From Streptomyces cucumeris (GTDB lineage Bacteria; Actinomycetota; Actinomycetes; Streptomycetales; Streptomycetaceae): a DNA stretch of 64,000 nt. The stretch spans positions 275,095 to 339,094 of the forward strand of contig NZ_JANCLX010000005.1 of the NCBI RefSeq assembly GCF_024295805.1, in the 5' to 3' direction. Under the pieces are notes generated by a model. It was not told the origin of the DNA. It saw only the letters and a program-made list of their open reading frames with translations, and made no database searches. Positions 37,642 through 45,420 of this stretch are shown piece by piece (the first letter of the stretch is position 1; every line of letters starts with the position of its first letter). The translations under genes were made by a program, and so were the position numbers.

Positions 37642-37977
37642 ATGCAGCTCCACCGTTCCCGTCTCTCGCGTCGCCCGCTGCGCACCTGGGTCCTGGGATC
37701 CAGTGCCGGACTCGTCCTGATCCTGGGCGGCGGGATCGCCGCCCACGCCACCGGCGGTGACGACGGCGCCAAGCCGCGTCCGAGTCGCACGGAGGCGCCC
37801 GCCAAGCCCGAGCCCGCCACCTCCACGGCCAAGCCCAAGCCGTCGGCGACCCCGACCAGGACCGCCGAGCCCAGGCCCTCCGCCTCGCCCACCAGGCCCG
37901 CACCGTCGGCGACGCCCACCCCGAAGCCCGCCGAACCCAAGCCGTCGGCGAGCCCCACCAGGTCCAACGGCCGGTGA
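37642..37977 (+). CDS. small membrane-anchored or secreted Pro/Thr/Lys-rich protein
   Basis: Protein of 111 residues. A basic N-terminus (MQLHRSRLSRRPLRTW) leads to one hydrophobic segment (VLGSSAGLVLILGGGIAAHA), which is a signal peptide or anchor. The remaining 75 residues are low-complexity Pro/Ala/Thr/Ser/Lys with imperfect repeats such as KPKPSATPTR, EPRPSASPTR and PKPSASPTR. No Cys and no catalytic motif. The ATG at 37642 has GGGAG about 9 bases upstream. The tail looks like a wall-spanning spacer, but nothing is attached to it. It lies 58 bp before the sigma factor gene and may be its target or partner; this is speculation. Confidence 0.65.
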   Translation: MQLHRSRLSRRPLRTWVLGSSAGLVLILGGGIAAHATGGDDGAKPRPSRTEAPAKPEPATSTAKPKPSATPTRTAEPRPSASPTRPAPSATPTPKPAEPKPSASPTRSNGR

Positions 37978-38035
37978 CGCGACGGGGCGGGGCCGGATAC
38001 CGTTCGGCCCTGCCCCTCAGAGGTGGACGAGGACG

Positions 38036-38704
38036 ATGCAACTCACGTACTTCCTGCCGGGGCTCCACCGCGCGGGCTGGTGGACCCGGCTGCTGCGCCG
38101 GGCGCGTACCGCCCCGGACCGGCGCGCGGGACCACCGGCCGCCGAGGCGGACGGAGTCGCCGACAAGCGGCGGCTGCGGCTGCTGGGACCGGTCCGGCCG
38201 GGCCGCGACACCGGACCGCGGCCCACCCTGGACGATCTGTACCGGGCCCGGCGGCTGGACATGGTCCGGCTGGCGGTCTCCCTGGTGGACGACCGGCACA
38301 CCGCCGAGGACGTCGTCCAGGACGCCTTCGCCGCTGTCTGCCGCAGACACGGCGCACGCCTGGACAGCCTCCAGGACGCACACGCCTATCTGCACACGGC
38401 GGTGATCAACGCCGCCCGCTCGGTGCTGCGCCGGCGGCGCACGGCACGGGCGTACACCCCGCCGCACCACGCCCAAGGGGCGCCGGTCGACGAACGGATG
38501 CTGCTCGCCGAGGAGCACGGGGAGGTCCTGGACGCGCTGGTGCGGCTCACCGAGCGGCAGCGCGAGGTCCTCGTCCTGCGCTACTGGTCCGATCTGACCG
38601 AGGCACAGATAGCGGAGGCGCTGGGCGTGTCCCGGGGCACCGTGAAGTCCACCGCGAGCCGCGCGCTGGACACCCTGGAGAAACTGCTGGAGGCGGACGG
38701 ATGA
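38036..38704 (+). CDS. ECF-subfamily RNA polymerase sigma factor
   Basis: Sigma-70 group 4 protein of 222 residues. An unusual 70-residue N-terminal extension precedes region 2 (LDDLYRARRLDMVRLAVSLVDDRHTAEDVVQDAFAAVCRR), where AEDVVQDAF is the classic region 2.2 motif. Region 4 follows (LTERQREVLVLRYWSDLTEAQIAEALGVSRGTVKSTASRALDTLE). The ATG at 38036 follows a weak GAGGTGGACGAGGAC. Its stop overlaps the next gene by 4 bp (ATGA), the usual arrangement for a sigma and its anti-sigma partner. Target promoters are unknown. Confidence 0.9.
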   Translation: MQLTYFLPGLHRAGWWTRLLRRARTAPDRRAGPPAAEADGVADKRRLRLLGPVRPGRDTGPRPTLDDLYRARRLDMVRLAVSLVDDRHTAEDVVQDAFAAVCRRHGARLDSLQDAHAYLHTAVINAARSVLRRRRTARAYTPPHHAQGAPVDERMLLAEEHGEVLDALVRLTERQREVLVLRYWSDLTEAQIAEALGVSRGTVKSTASRALDTLEKLLEADG

Positions 38705-39093
38705 GTACTCCCCCGCGCGGTGCGGCGGACCGGCCCCGTGCCGTCGAGACCCGGCTGCGCGCCGCGCTCGACGCCCGCGCCCGGCTCATCACTCCGCACT
38801 CCCTCGGCCCGGCCGCCCCGCCCACGGGCCCGGCCTGGGGTACGCGGCGGATCCGGCGGGTCGCGGCCGGTGTGCTGGTGGCCGCGGCGGCCGTGGTGGT
38901 GGTCTGCGTCCTGTTGCTGCCCACCGGCTCCGGACCGGACCGGGACCGTCCGGCACCGCCCGCCCGCGACCCCCGTACCTCCGAAGCCCCGGCCACCCCC
39001 CGGCCCACACCGACGCCCTCCACCGACCCGTCCGCCTCACCGTCCCGGACGGGGGGCCCGCCGCCCACCTCCGCGGTCCCGACGTACCGGTAG
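38701..39093 (+). CDS. single-pass membrane protein coupled to the ECF sigma factor (possible anti-sigma)
   Basis: Protein of 130 residues. The cytoplasmic N-terminal 55 residues are basic and helical (VETRLRAALDARARLITPHS), then one TM helix (RVAAGVLVAAAAVVVVCVLLLP), then a Pro/Thr/Ser-rich outside tail (APATPRPTPTPSTDPSASPS) much like that of the protein at 37642. There is no zinc-binding HxxxCxxC anti-sigma motif. Translational coupling to the sigma gene argues for a functional link, perhaps as an atypical membrane anti-sigma factor. That role is inferred from position and topology only. Confidence 0.7.
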   Translation: MSTPPRGAADRPRAVETRLRAALDARARLITPHSLGPAAPPTGPAWGTRRIRRVAAGVLVAAAAVVVVCVLLLPTGSGPDRDRPAPPARDPRTSEAPATPRPTPTPSTDPSASPSRTGGPPPTSAVPTYR

Positions 39094-39185
39094 CCGGGCC
39101 GCGGCCCGGGCCGCCGACGCACCAATTCGCCGCGCTGGACCGCCTGTTATGTTCGTGGCCTTTGCGTTCCGACGGAAGGGTGGAC

Positions 39186-39599
39186 ATGAACGGGGCGGTC
39201 GAGAGCACGGCGTGGGTGGCACGGGCACAGCGGATGCGGGCCACCGGGCTGGGAATGCTGTTCCTCGCCGGACTGAGCTGGGCGTTCCTGGCCGTGCTGA
39301 TGTTCACCCCGTTCGAGACCGGGGAGTACTCCAACCACTGTGACGCGCCCGCCTTCCGCGACCGCGTCTACGAGGACTGCGAGCGGGAACGCCCCTGGAC
39401 GACCATGACCGGGATCCTCGCGGCCTCGGTGCCGGTCGGCATGCTGGGGATGGGGCTCTACACCAGCGGCACCGCGACCCTCCGGGTGCGGGAGTACGTG
39501 TCCGAGGTCATGGTCGCCGCCCGGGCGTCCTCCGGTCAGCCCACCGGATCGGGCGGCAGCGGTGACCGGGACGGCGAGGGCAGCACCGAGGACGCGTAG
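39186..39599 (+). CDS. two-TM membrane protein of unknown function
   Basis: Protein of 137 residues with two hydrophobic helices, GLGMLFLAGLSWAFLAVLMF (about 20-40) and TGILAASVPVGMLGMGLYTSG (about 75-95). Between them is an outside loop with two cysteines (SNHCDAPAFRDRVYEDCERE) that may form a disulfide. The C-terminal tail is Gly/Ser/Asp-rich. The ATG at 39186 follows GGAAGGG at 5 bases. The 3' end overlaps the convergent isomerase gene by 64 bp. I do not recognise the family. Confidence 0.7.
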   Translation: MNGAVESTAWVARAQRMRATGLGMLFLAGLSWAFLAVLMFTPFETGEYSNHCDAPAFRDRVYEDCERERPWTTMTGILAASVPVGMLGMGLYTSGTATLRVREYVSEVMVAARASSGQPTGSGGSGDRDGEGSTEDA

Positions 39600-40417
39600 C
39601 GTTCGGCGACCTCCGCCAGCACCTCGGCGCCGTCCCGCTCCCACAGCGCCGGGTTGAAGATCTCGACCTCGATGGGCCCGTCGTACCCGGCGGCGTCGAC
39701 CCGCTCGCGGAACCAGCGCAGATCGATCGAGCCGTCCCCGAGCTGGCCGCGGCCCAGCAGCACCCCCGCCGGGAGCGGGGTGATCCAGTCGGCGACCTGG
39801 AAGGCGGCGATCCGGTCCCCGGCGCCCGCCCGGGCGATCTGCGCGGCCACCGTGTCGTCCCACCACAGGTGGTAGGTGTCCACGACCACGCCCACCCGCC
39901 CGGCCGGGAACCGCTCGGCCAGGTCCAGCGCCTGGGCGAGGGTGGAGACCACACAGCGGTCGGCGGCGAACATGGGGTGCAGCGGTTCGACCGCCAGCCG
40001 CACCCCGCGCTCGGCGGCGTACGGGCTCAACTCGCCCAGCGCGTCCGCGATCCGCTCCCGGGCGCCGGACAGATCGCGGCTGCCGGGCGGCAGGCCGCCG
40101 GAGACCAGGACGAGGGTGCCGGTGCCGAGGGCGGCGGCCTCGTCGATCGCGGCGCGGTTGTCGTCCAGGGCGGCCGTCCGCCCGGCCGGGTCGAGGGCGG
40201 TGAGGAAACCGCCCCGGCACAGCGAGGTGACGGTCAGTCCGGCGGAGCGCATCAGCCGCGCGGCCGCCTCGGTCCCGTAGGCCCGGACCGGTGCCCGCCA
40301 CAGGCCGACACCGGGCACACCGGCCGCCACGCACCCCTCGGCCAGTTCGGGCAGCGACCACTGGCGGATGGTCTCCTGGTTCAGGCTCAGCCGCTCCAGC
40401 CCGTTCCGGCCGTTCAC
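39536..40417 (-). CDS. sugar phosphate isomerase/epimerase (TIM barrel)
   Basis: AP_endonuc_2/xylose-isomerase-like TIM-barrel protein of 293 residues. Motifs are LSLNQETIRQWSLPELAEGC, RGVRLAVEPLHPMFAADRC (Glu ligand), GVVVDTYHLWWDDTVAAQI (Asp/His ligands), FQVADWITPLPAG, and GYDGPIEVEIFNPALW (last Glu). The GTG at 40417 overlaps the upstream DUF993 gene's stop (GTGA), so it is the last of a three-gene operon with a Gfo/Idh dehydrogenase. Such trios often oxidise a sugar and then isomerise or cleave the keto-product. Substrate unknown. Confidence 0.85.
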   Translation of the reverse strand: MNGRNGLERLSLNQETIRQWSLPELAEGCVAAGVPGVGLWRAPVRAYGTEAAARLMRSAGLTVTSLCRGGFLTALDPAGRTAALDDNRAAIDEAAALGTGTLVLVSGGLPPGSRDLSGARERIADALGELSPYAAERGVRLAVEPLHPMFAADRCVVSTLAQALDLAERFPAGRVGVVVDTYHLWWDDTVAAQIARAGAGDRIAAFQVADWITPLPAGVLLGRGQLGDGSIDLRWFRERVDAAGYDGPIEVEIFNPALWERDGAEVLAEVAERYASSVLPSPSRSPLPPDPVG

Positions 40418-41580
40418 TGGGCCACCCCCTGGACGTTCAGCAGATGCCGCATCCGCGCCGCGGCCGCCTCCGGATCCGGGAACAGACCGAGGCCGTCGGC
40501 CAGTTCGTAGGCGCGCGCCAGATGCGGCAGGGAACGGGCCGACTGGAGGCCGCCGACCATGGTGAAGTGGGACTGGTGTCCGGCCAGCCACGCCAGCAGC
40601 ACCACCCCGGTCTTGTAGAAGCGGGTGGGCTCCTGGAAGAGGTGGCGGGCCAGCTCCACCGTCGGATCGAGCAGCGCGCGGAACCCCGGCGCGTCCCCCG
40701 CGTCCAGTGCGCGGACCGCCTCGGCCGCCACCGGCCCCAGCGGGTCGAGGACCCCGAGCAGGGCGTCGCTTGCGCCGTGGCCGTCGCCCTCGATCAGCTC
40801 GGGGTAGTGGAAGTCGTCGCCCGTGTAGCAGCGCACCCCGTCGGGGAGCAGCCGCCGCAGCCCGATCTCGCGGCGGGCGTCGAGCAGCGAGATCTTGATG
40901 CCGTCGACCTTCTCCGGATGGGCGGCGATCAGCTCCCGTACGGTGCGGGCCGCGGCGTCCGGGTCGGCGTCGCCCCAGTAGCCCTCCAGCGCCGGGTCGA
41001 ACATCGGGCCCAGCCAGTGCAGTACGACCGGTTCTGCGACCTGCTTCAGCAGACGGCCATAGACCTCGAGGTAGTCCTCCGGACCCCTGGCCGCGGCGGC
41101 CAGCGCGCGGGAGGCCATCAGCACCGCGCGGGCCCCCGACTCCTCGCAGACGGCGAGCTGTTCCTCATAGGCGGCGCGCACCTCGTCCAGCCCGTAGGAC
41201 CGCTCGGTGGGGGCGAGCTGATCGGAACCCGCGCCGCATACGAGCCGTCCGCCCGCCGCCCGTGCCTCGGCGGCCGAGCGGCGGATCAGCTCGGCGGCCA
41301 CCGGCCAGTCCAGCCCCATGCCGCGCTGGGCGGTGTCCATCGCCTCGGCCACGCCCAGTCCGTGGGACCACAGATGGCGGCGGAAGGCGAGGGTCGCGTC
41401 CCAGTCCACGGCGGCCGGACCGCCGGGTGCGGTGTCGGCGTACGGATCGGCGACCACATGGGCGGCCGCGAAGACCACCCGGGAGGTGAGCGGGGCGCCG
41501 CCCGGGGCGAACCGGGCGGGTTCGGCGCACGGCCGGTGGGGGCGGGTCCCGCCGCCCGGCGCGGGGAGGCGGAGGATCAC
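40414..41580 (-). CDS. DUF993 / dihydrodipicolinate synthase-like family protein
   Basis: Predicted TIM-barrel protein of 388 residues matching the DUF993 family in actinobacterial sugar operons. Recognisable stretches are RVVFAAAHVVADPYADTAPG, DWDATLAFRRHLWSHGLGVAEAMDTAQRG, LVLHWLGPMFDPALEGYWGD, KVDGIKISLLDARREI (a Lys placed like the Schiff-base Lys of class I aldolases) and RCYTGDDFHYPEL. The GTG at 41580 overlaps the preceding gene's stop; a longer frame to 41685 would shadow that gene. Biochemical function is not established; an aldolase or lyase role is a reasonable inference. Confidence 0.8.
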   Translation of the reverse strand: MILRLPAPGGGTRPHRPCAEPARFAPGGAPLTSRVVFAAAHVVADPYADTAPGGPAAVDWDATLAFRRHLWSHGLGVAEAMDTAQRGMGLDWPVAAELIRRSAAEARAAGGRLVCGAGSDQLAPTERSYGLDEVRAAYEEQLAVCEESGARAVLMASRALAAAARGPEDYLEVYGRLLKQVAEPVVLHWLGPMFDPALEGYWGDADPDAAARTVRELIAAHPEKVDGIKISLLDARREIGLRRLLPDGVRCYTGDDFHYPELIEGDGHGASDALLGVLDPLGPVAAEAVRALDAGDAPGFRALLDPTVELARHLFQEPTRFYKTGVVLLAWLAGHQSHFTMVGGLQSARSLPHLARAYELADGLGLFPDPEAAAARMRHLLNVQGVAQ

Positions 41581-42737
41581 AGGGTCAGCTCCGGTACGTC
41601 CAGCCGGCGGCCCTCGGCCGATGACCTCAGCCCCAGTTCGGCGAGCTGGACACCGCGGGCGCCCGCCAGCAGGTCCCAGCGCCATGGTTCACCGAGCGCC
41701 ACATGGCGCAGGAACAGCTCCCACTGTGTCTTGAAGCCGTTGTCGAACTCCTCGTTGTCCGGGACCTCCTGCCACTGGCCGCGGAAGGACTCGGTGGCCG
41801 GGAGGTCGGGGTTCCAGACCGGTTTGGGGGTGGCCGAGCGGTGCTGGACGCGGCAGCCGCGCAGCCCCGCGACGGCCGAGCCCTCGGTGCCGTCCACCTG
41901 GAACTCCACCAGTTCGTCGCGGTGGACGCGGACCGCCCAGGAGGAGTTGATCTGCGCGATGGCGCCGCCCTCCAGGCGGAAGATGCCGTAGGCGGCGTCC
42001 TCGGCGGTCGCGTCGTACGGCTTGCCCCGCTCGTCCCAGCGGGTGGGGATGTGGGTGGTGGACTGCGCCTGGACGCTGCGCACCGGGCCGAACAGCTCGT
42101 GCAGTACGTACTCCCAGTGCGGGAACATGTCGGTGACGATGCCACCGCCGTCCTCCGCGCGGTAGTTCCAGGACGGCCGCTGGGCGTCCTGCCAGTCGCC
42201 CTCGAAGACCCAGTAGCCGAACTCGCCGCGCACCGAAAGGATCCGGCCGAAGAATCCGCCGTCGACCAGGCGCTTCAGCTTCAGCAGTCCGGGCAGGAAG
42301 AGCTTGTCCTGAACGACCCCGTGCCGGACCCCCGCCGCGTTCGCCTGGCGGGCCAGTGCCAGCGCCGCGTCCAGACCGGTGGCCGTGGGTTTCTCGGTGT
42401 AGATGTGCTTGCCCGCCGCGATGGCCTTCTTCAGCGCGTCCTCGCGGGCCGCGGTGACCTGTGCGTCGAAGTAGATGTCCACACTCTCGTCGGCCAGTAC
42501 GGCGTCCACATCGGTGGACACGTCGGCGACGGGATCGAGGCCGTGGCGCTGGGCGATCGCCCTCAGGGCGTCCTCCCGGCGGCCGACGAGCAGGGGCCGT
42601 GGCCAGAGCACCCGGCCGTCGCCCAGGTCGAGTCCGCCCTGTTCCCGCAGGGCGAGCAGGGACCGGACGAGATGCTGGCGGTAGCCCATCCGGCCGGTCA
42701 CACCGTTCATGGCGATCCGCACGGTCTTGCGTGTCAC
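41577..42737 (-). CDS. Gfo/Idh/MocA family oxidoreductase
   Basis: NAD(P)-dependent dehydrogenase of 386 residues. The N-terminal Rossmann part reads VRIAMNGVTGRMGYRQHL, unusual in having GVTGRMG. The EKP motif is HIYTEKPTATGLDAAL, followed by QDKLFLPGLLKLKRLVDGGFFG and the catalytic region GGIVTDMFPHWEYVLHELFG. The GTG at 42737 is preferred because AGGAGAAG lies about 6 bases upstream. First gene of the operon and divergent from a LacI regulator. Probably oxidises a sugar or glycoside hydroxyl; the exact substrate cannot be read from the sequence. Confidence 0.85.
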   Translation of the reverse strand: MTRKTVRIAMNGVTGRMGYRQHLVRSLLALREQGGLDLGDGRVLWPRPLLVGRREDALRAIAQRHGLDPVADVSTDVDAVLADESVDIYFDAQVTAAREDALKKAIAAGKHIYTEKPTATGLDAALALARQANAAGVRHGVVQDKLFLPGLLKLKRLVDGGFFGRILSVRGEFGYWVFEGDWQDAQRPSWNYRAEDGGGIVTDMFPHWEYVLHELFGPVRSVQAQSTTHIPTRWDERGKPYDATAEDAAYGIFRLEGGAIAQINSSWAVRVHRDELVEFQVDGTEGSAVAGLRGCRVQHRSATPKPVWNPDLPATESFRGQWQEVPDNEEFDNGFKTQWELFLRHVALGEPWRWDLLAGARGVQLAELGLRSSAEGRRLDVPELTL

Positions 42738-42766
42738 GTGGCTTCTTCTCCTCACGGGACGGCACG

Positions 42767-42778
42767 GTAAGCGCTTTC
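42767..42778. promoter_or_regulatory. LacI-type operator upstream of the DUF993 operon
   Basis: GTAAGCGCTTTC is a near-palindrome around GCGC with the AA-GCGC-TT core typical of LacI-family sites. It lies 30 bp before the dehydrogenase GTG and 241 bp before the divergent LacI gene. Only one copy was noticed in this window. Confidence 0.65.
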
Positions 42779-43018
42779 GGGGTCGTTCACGCTAGTCTCC
42801 CCCCATCACCCTGTACAGATGGGACACCCCGGTCGTCATCGGACAGTTCGCGCCATGTGACGGGGTCCGGTGCCGGGTGGCGCCGACCGGACGTCGGACC
42901 GCAACGGTTGGGCCAACGCCCCCGATCCCGGCCACGGTGACGGTGGGCAGTGAGACCATGGAGCCCGCCCCACCGGCGCGTCCGGCGTACCACCCGGTGA
43001 CCAACCGACGGAGGAAAC

Positions 43019-44071
43019 ATGGCAGTGACCCTGGCCGATGTGGCGGCTCGGGCTCGGGTCTCGGCGGCCACCGTGTCGCGTGTCCTGAGCGGCAACTACC
43101 CGGTCGCCGAGTCCACCAGGACCCGGGTGCTGCGTGCCGTCGATGAGCTGGAGTACGTGGTCAACGGCCCGGCAAGCGCTCTCGCCGCTGCCACGTCCGA
43201 TCTGGTCGGGGTCCTGGTCAATGACATCGCCGACCCTTTCTTCGGCATCATCGCGGGCGCGGTGCAGTCCGAGATGGGCGCGCCCGGCGGCGGACCGGGG
43301 CGCGGGGGCGAGAAGCTGGCCGTCATCTGCAGTACGGGCGGGTCGCCCGAGCGTGAGCTGATGTACCTCACCCTGCTCCAGCGGCAGCGCGCGGCGGCCG
43401 TCGTGCTGACCGGCGGCGCGGCCGAACAGCCCGATCACGCCGCCGCGGTGGCCACCAAGGTCTCCCGGCTGGCCGCCTCCGGCACCCGGGTGGTGCTGTG
43501 CGGACGTCCGCCGCTGGAGGACTCGGTGACCCTCGCCTTCGACAACCGGGGCGGGGCGCGCCGGCTGACCGAGCATCTGGTGACCCTCGGCCACCGGCGG
43601 ATCGGCTATGTGGCGGGACCGTCCGAGCGCACCACCACCCGCCACCGGCTGGAGGGCCACCTCGCGGCGCTGGCCGCGGCCGGGCTGGACGAGGACGCCG
43701 AGCGGCTCACGGTGCACGGTCTGTACGACCGCCCCTCCGGTTATGACGCCACCCTCGAACTGCTGCGCAGGGACGGTGACCTGACCGCGATCGTCGCCGC
43801 CAACGACACCATCGCACTCGGCGTCTGCGCGGCGCTGCGCGACCGGGGGCGGCGGATACCCGAGGACGTGTCGGTCGCGGGCTTCGACGATCTGCCGTTC
43901 AGCGCGGACGCGGTGCCCTCGCTCACCACGGTCCGGCTGCCGCTGCACGAGGCGGGCATACGGGCGGGACGGCTGGCGCTGGGGCGCGAACCGCAGCCGC
44001 CGGGCGGGGTGGCGATGGTGCGCGGCGAGCTGATGGCGCGGGCGTCCACGGCGCCGCCGCCGCGGGGCTGA
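43019..44071 (+). CDS. LacI family transcriptional regulator
   Basis: Repressor of 350 residues. The HTH is VTLADVAARARVSAATVSRVLSG; the sensor domain includes VLVNDIADPFFGIIAGAVQ, GHRRIGYVAGPSERTTT, LTAIVAANDTIALGVCAAL and VSVAGFDDLPFSADA. The ATG at 43019 follows GGAGGAAAC. It is divergent from the dehydrogenase-DUF993-isomerase operon and is its likely repressor, acting at GTAAGCGCTTTC. The effector is presumably the operon's sugar. Confidence 0.92.
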   Translation: MAVTLADVAARARVSAATVSRVLSGNYPVAESTRTRVLRAVDELEYVVNGPASALAAATSDLVGVLVNDIADPFFGIIAGAVQSEMGAPGGGPGRGGEKLAVICSTGGSPERELMYLTLLQRQRAAAVVLTGGAAEQPDHAAAVATKVSRLAASGTRVVLCGRPPLEDSVTLAFDNRGGARRLTEHLVTLGHRRIGYVAGPSERTTTRHRLEGHLAALAAAGLDEDAERLTVHGLYDRPSGYDATLELLRRDGDLTAIVAANDTIALGVCAALRDRGRRIPEDVSVAGFDDLPFSADAVPSLTTVRLPLHEAGIRAGRLALGREPQPPGGVAMVRGELMARASTAPPPRG

Positions 44072-44241
44072 CGCCGCGCGGCTGACGCCCTCTCACGTAA
44101 CGCTCCCCTCTGGCGGGTTGGCTCAGGCCGTGTCTTGTGGATCACCCCGTCACCCGTCCGGCGCACCCGTCCGGAAAACCGCTCGCGCGGCTGTGCCGGG
44201 GCGGCGAGGATCGGCCCACACGGACGCGCGTGAGCGCGCGC

Positions 44242-45420
44242 ATGAGCAAAGGGTGTCCCCTGACCACGCAGCACGTCATCCACTGGATCCACTGGACCGA
44301 GGACGGCCGGTCCCACTCCGCCCACTGGCGCTCCGAGAGCGGCACCCCACCGCCCGCGCGGGTCGAGATCGCCGACGACCGGACGGCCGCCGACACCGCC
44401 TACCGGATGGTCTGCGAGGGCACGGCGCTGCTGTGGCGTGGCGACTACCGGGGCGCGCGGCAGCTACTGACGGCGGTCGCCCGCCGGGTCGACCGGGGCC
44501 CGCGCCGGGCGCGGGGGCGGCGGGTCCCGGCGGGCTCCCCCGCCTCTCCCGCCGAGGCGTTCCACCGGCACCGCCAGGCGCAGTCCCGGCGGGCCCGCCT
44601 GCTGGGCATGCTGCTCGTGCCGCTGGACGCCGACTTCGGCGTACCGCTGCGCCGTGCGCCCGACGTACGGGAGGCGTGCGCCGCGGCGTACGGCTCCTCG
44701 GACGCGCCGTCGGTCACCTCGCTGCGCGAGTTACTGGGGTTGATCGGCGCATACGAATGGCGTCGCAAGGGCGTCGAGGTACCGGCGCTGGGCGGCGACC
44801 GCGTCCATCCGCACTACGGGGTCTTCTCCCCGGTGCGCGGCGAGTACGTCGGCCTGGTGGCCGACGCGCCGCTGCCCCCGGGCGGGACGGCGTTCGACAT
44901 CGGCACCGGCACGGGTGTCCTCGCGGCCGTACTGGCGCGCCGCGGGATCGCCCGGGTGGTGGCCACCGACCAGGACCCCCGGGCGCTGGTGTGCGCCCGG
45001 GAGAACGTCACCCGGCTGGGCCTGTCCGACCGGGTGGAGGTGGTCCGGGCCGATCTCTTCCCACCGGGCCGCGCCCCGCTGGTCGTCTGCAACCCGCCCT
45101 GGGTCCCGGCACGCCCCTCCTCCGCGGTGGAGTACGCGGTGTACGACCCCGGGAGCCGGATGCTGCACGGCTTCCTGGACGGCCTCGCCGCGCATCTCAC
45201 CCCGGGCGGGGAGGGCTGGCTGATCCTGTCCGACCTGGCCGAGCACCTCGGACTGCGGTCGCGCGCGGAGCTGTTGGCCGCGATCGAGGGGGCGGGCCTG
45301 ACGGTACGGGCCCGCCACGACACCCGCCCCGTCCACCCCCGCGCGACCGCCCCGGACGACCCCCTCCACGCGGCCCGCGCGGCAGAAGTCACCTCCCTCT
45401 GGCGCCTGACCACGTCCTGA
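44242..45420 (+). CDS. class I SAM-dependent methyltransferase with a TTA codon
   Basis: Methyltransferase of 392 residues. A helical N-terminal domain of about 200 residues precedes a Rossmann methyltransferase fold: AFDIGTGTGVLAAVLARRG near residue 217, VATDQDP (acidic loop), and PLVVCNPPWVP near residue 284, the NPPW motif of enzymes that methylate amide or amino nitrogen in proteins or nucleic acids. An in-frame TTA leucine codon lies at 44731-44733 (codon 164), the only one I found in the window, which would make translation depend on the bldA tRNA. The start is uncertain: ATG at 44242 has no clear ribosome site, and in-frame GTGs lie at 44137 and 44230. Target unknown. Confidence 0.75.
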   Translation: MSKGCPLTTQHVIHWIHWTEDGRSHSAHWRSESGTPPPARVEIADDRTAADTAYRMVCEGTALLWRGDYRGARQLLTAVARRVDRGPRRARGRRVPAGSPASPAEAFHRHRQAQSRRARLLGMLLVPLDADFGVPLRRAPDVREACAAAYGSSDAPSVTSLRELLGLIGAYEWRRKGVEVPALGGDRVHPHYGVFSPVRGEYVGLVADAPLPPGGTAFDIGTGTGVLAAVLARRGIARVVATDQDPRALVCARENVTRLGLSDRVEVVRADLFPPGRAPLVVCNPPWVPARPSSAVEYAVYDPGSRMLHGFLDGLAAHLTPGGEGWLILSDLAEHLGLRSRAELLAAIEGAGLTVRARHDTRPVHPRATAPDDPLHAARAAEVTSLWRLTTS

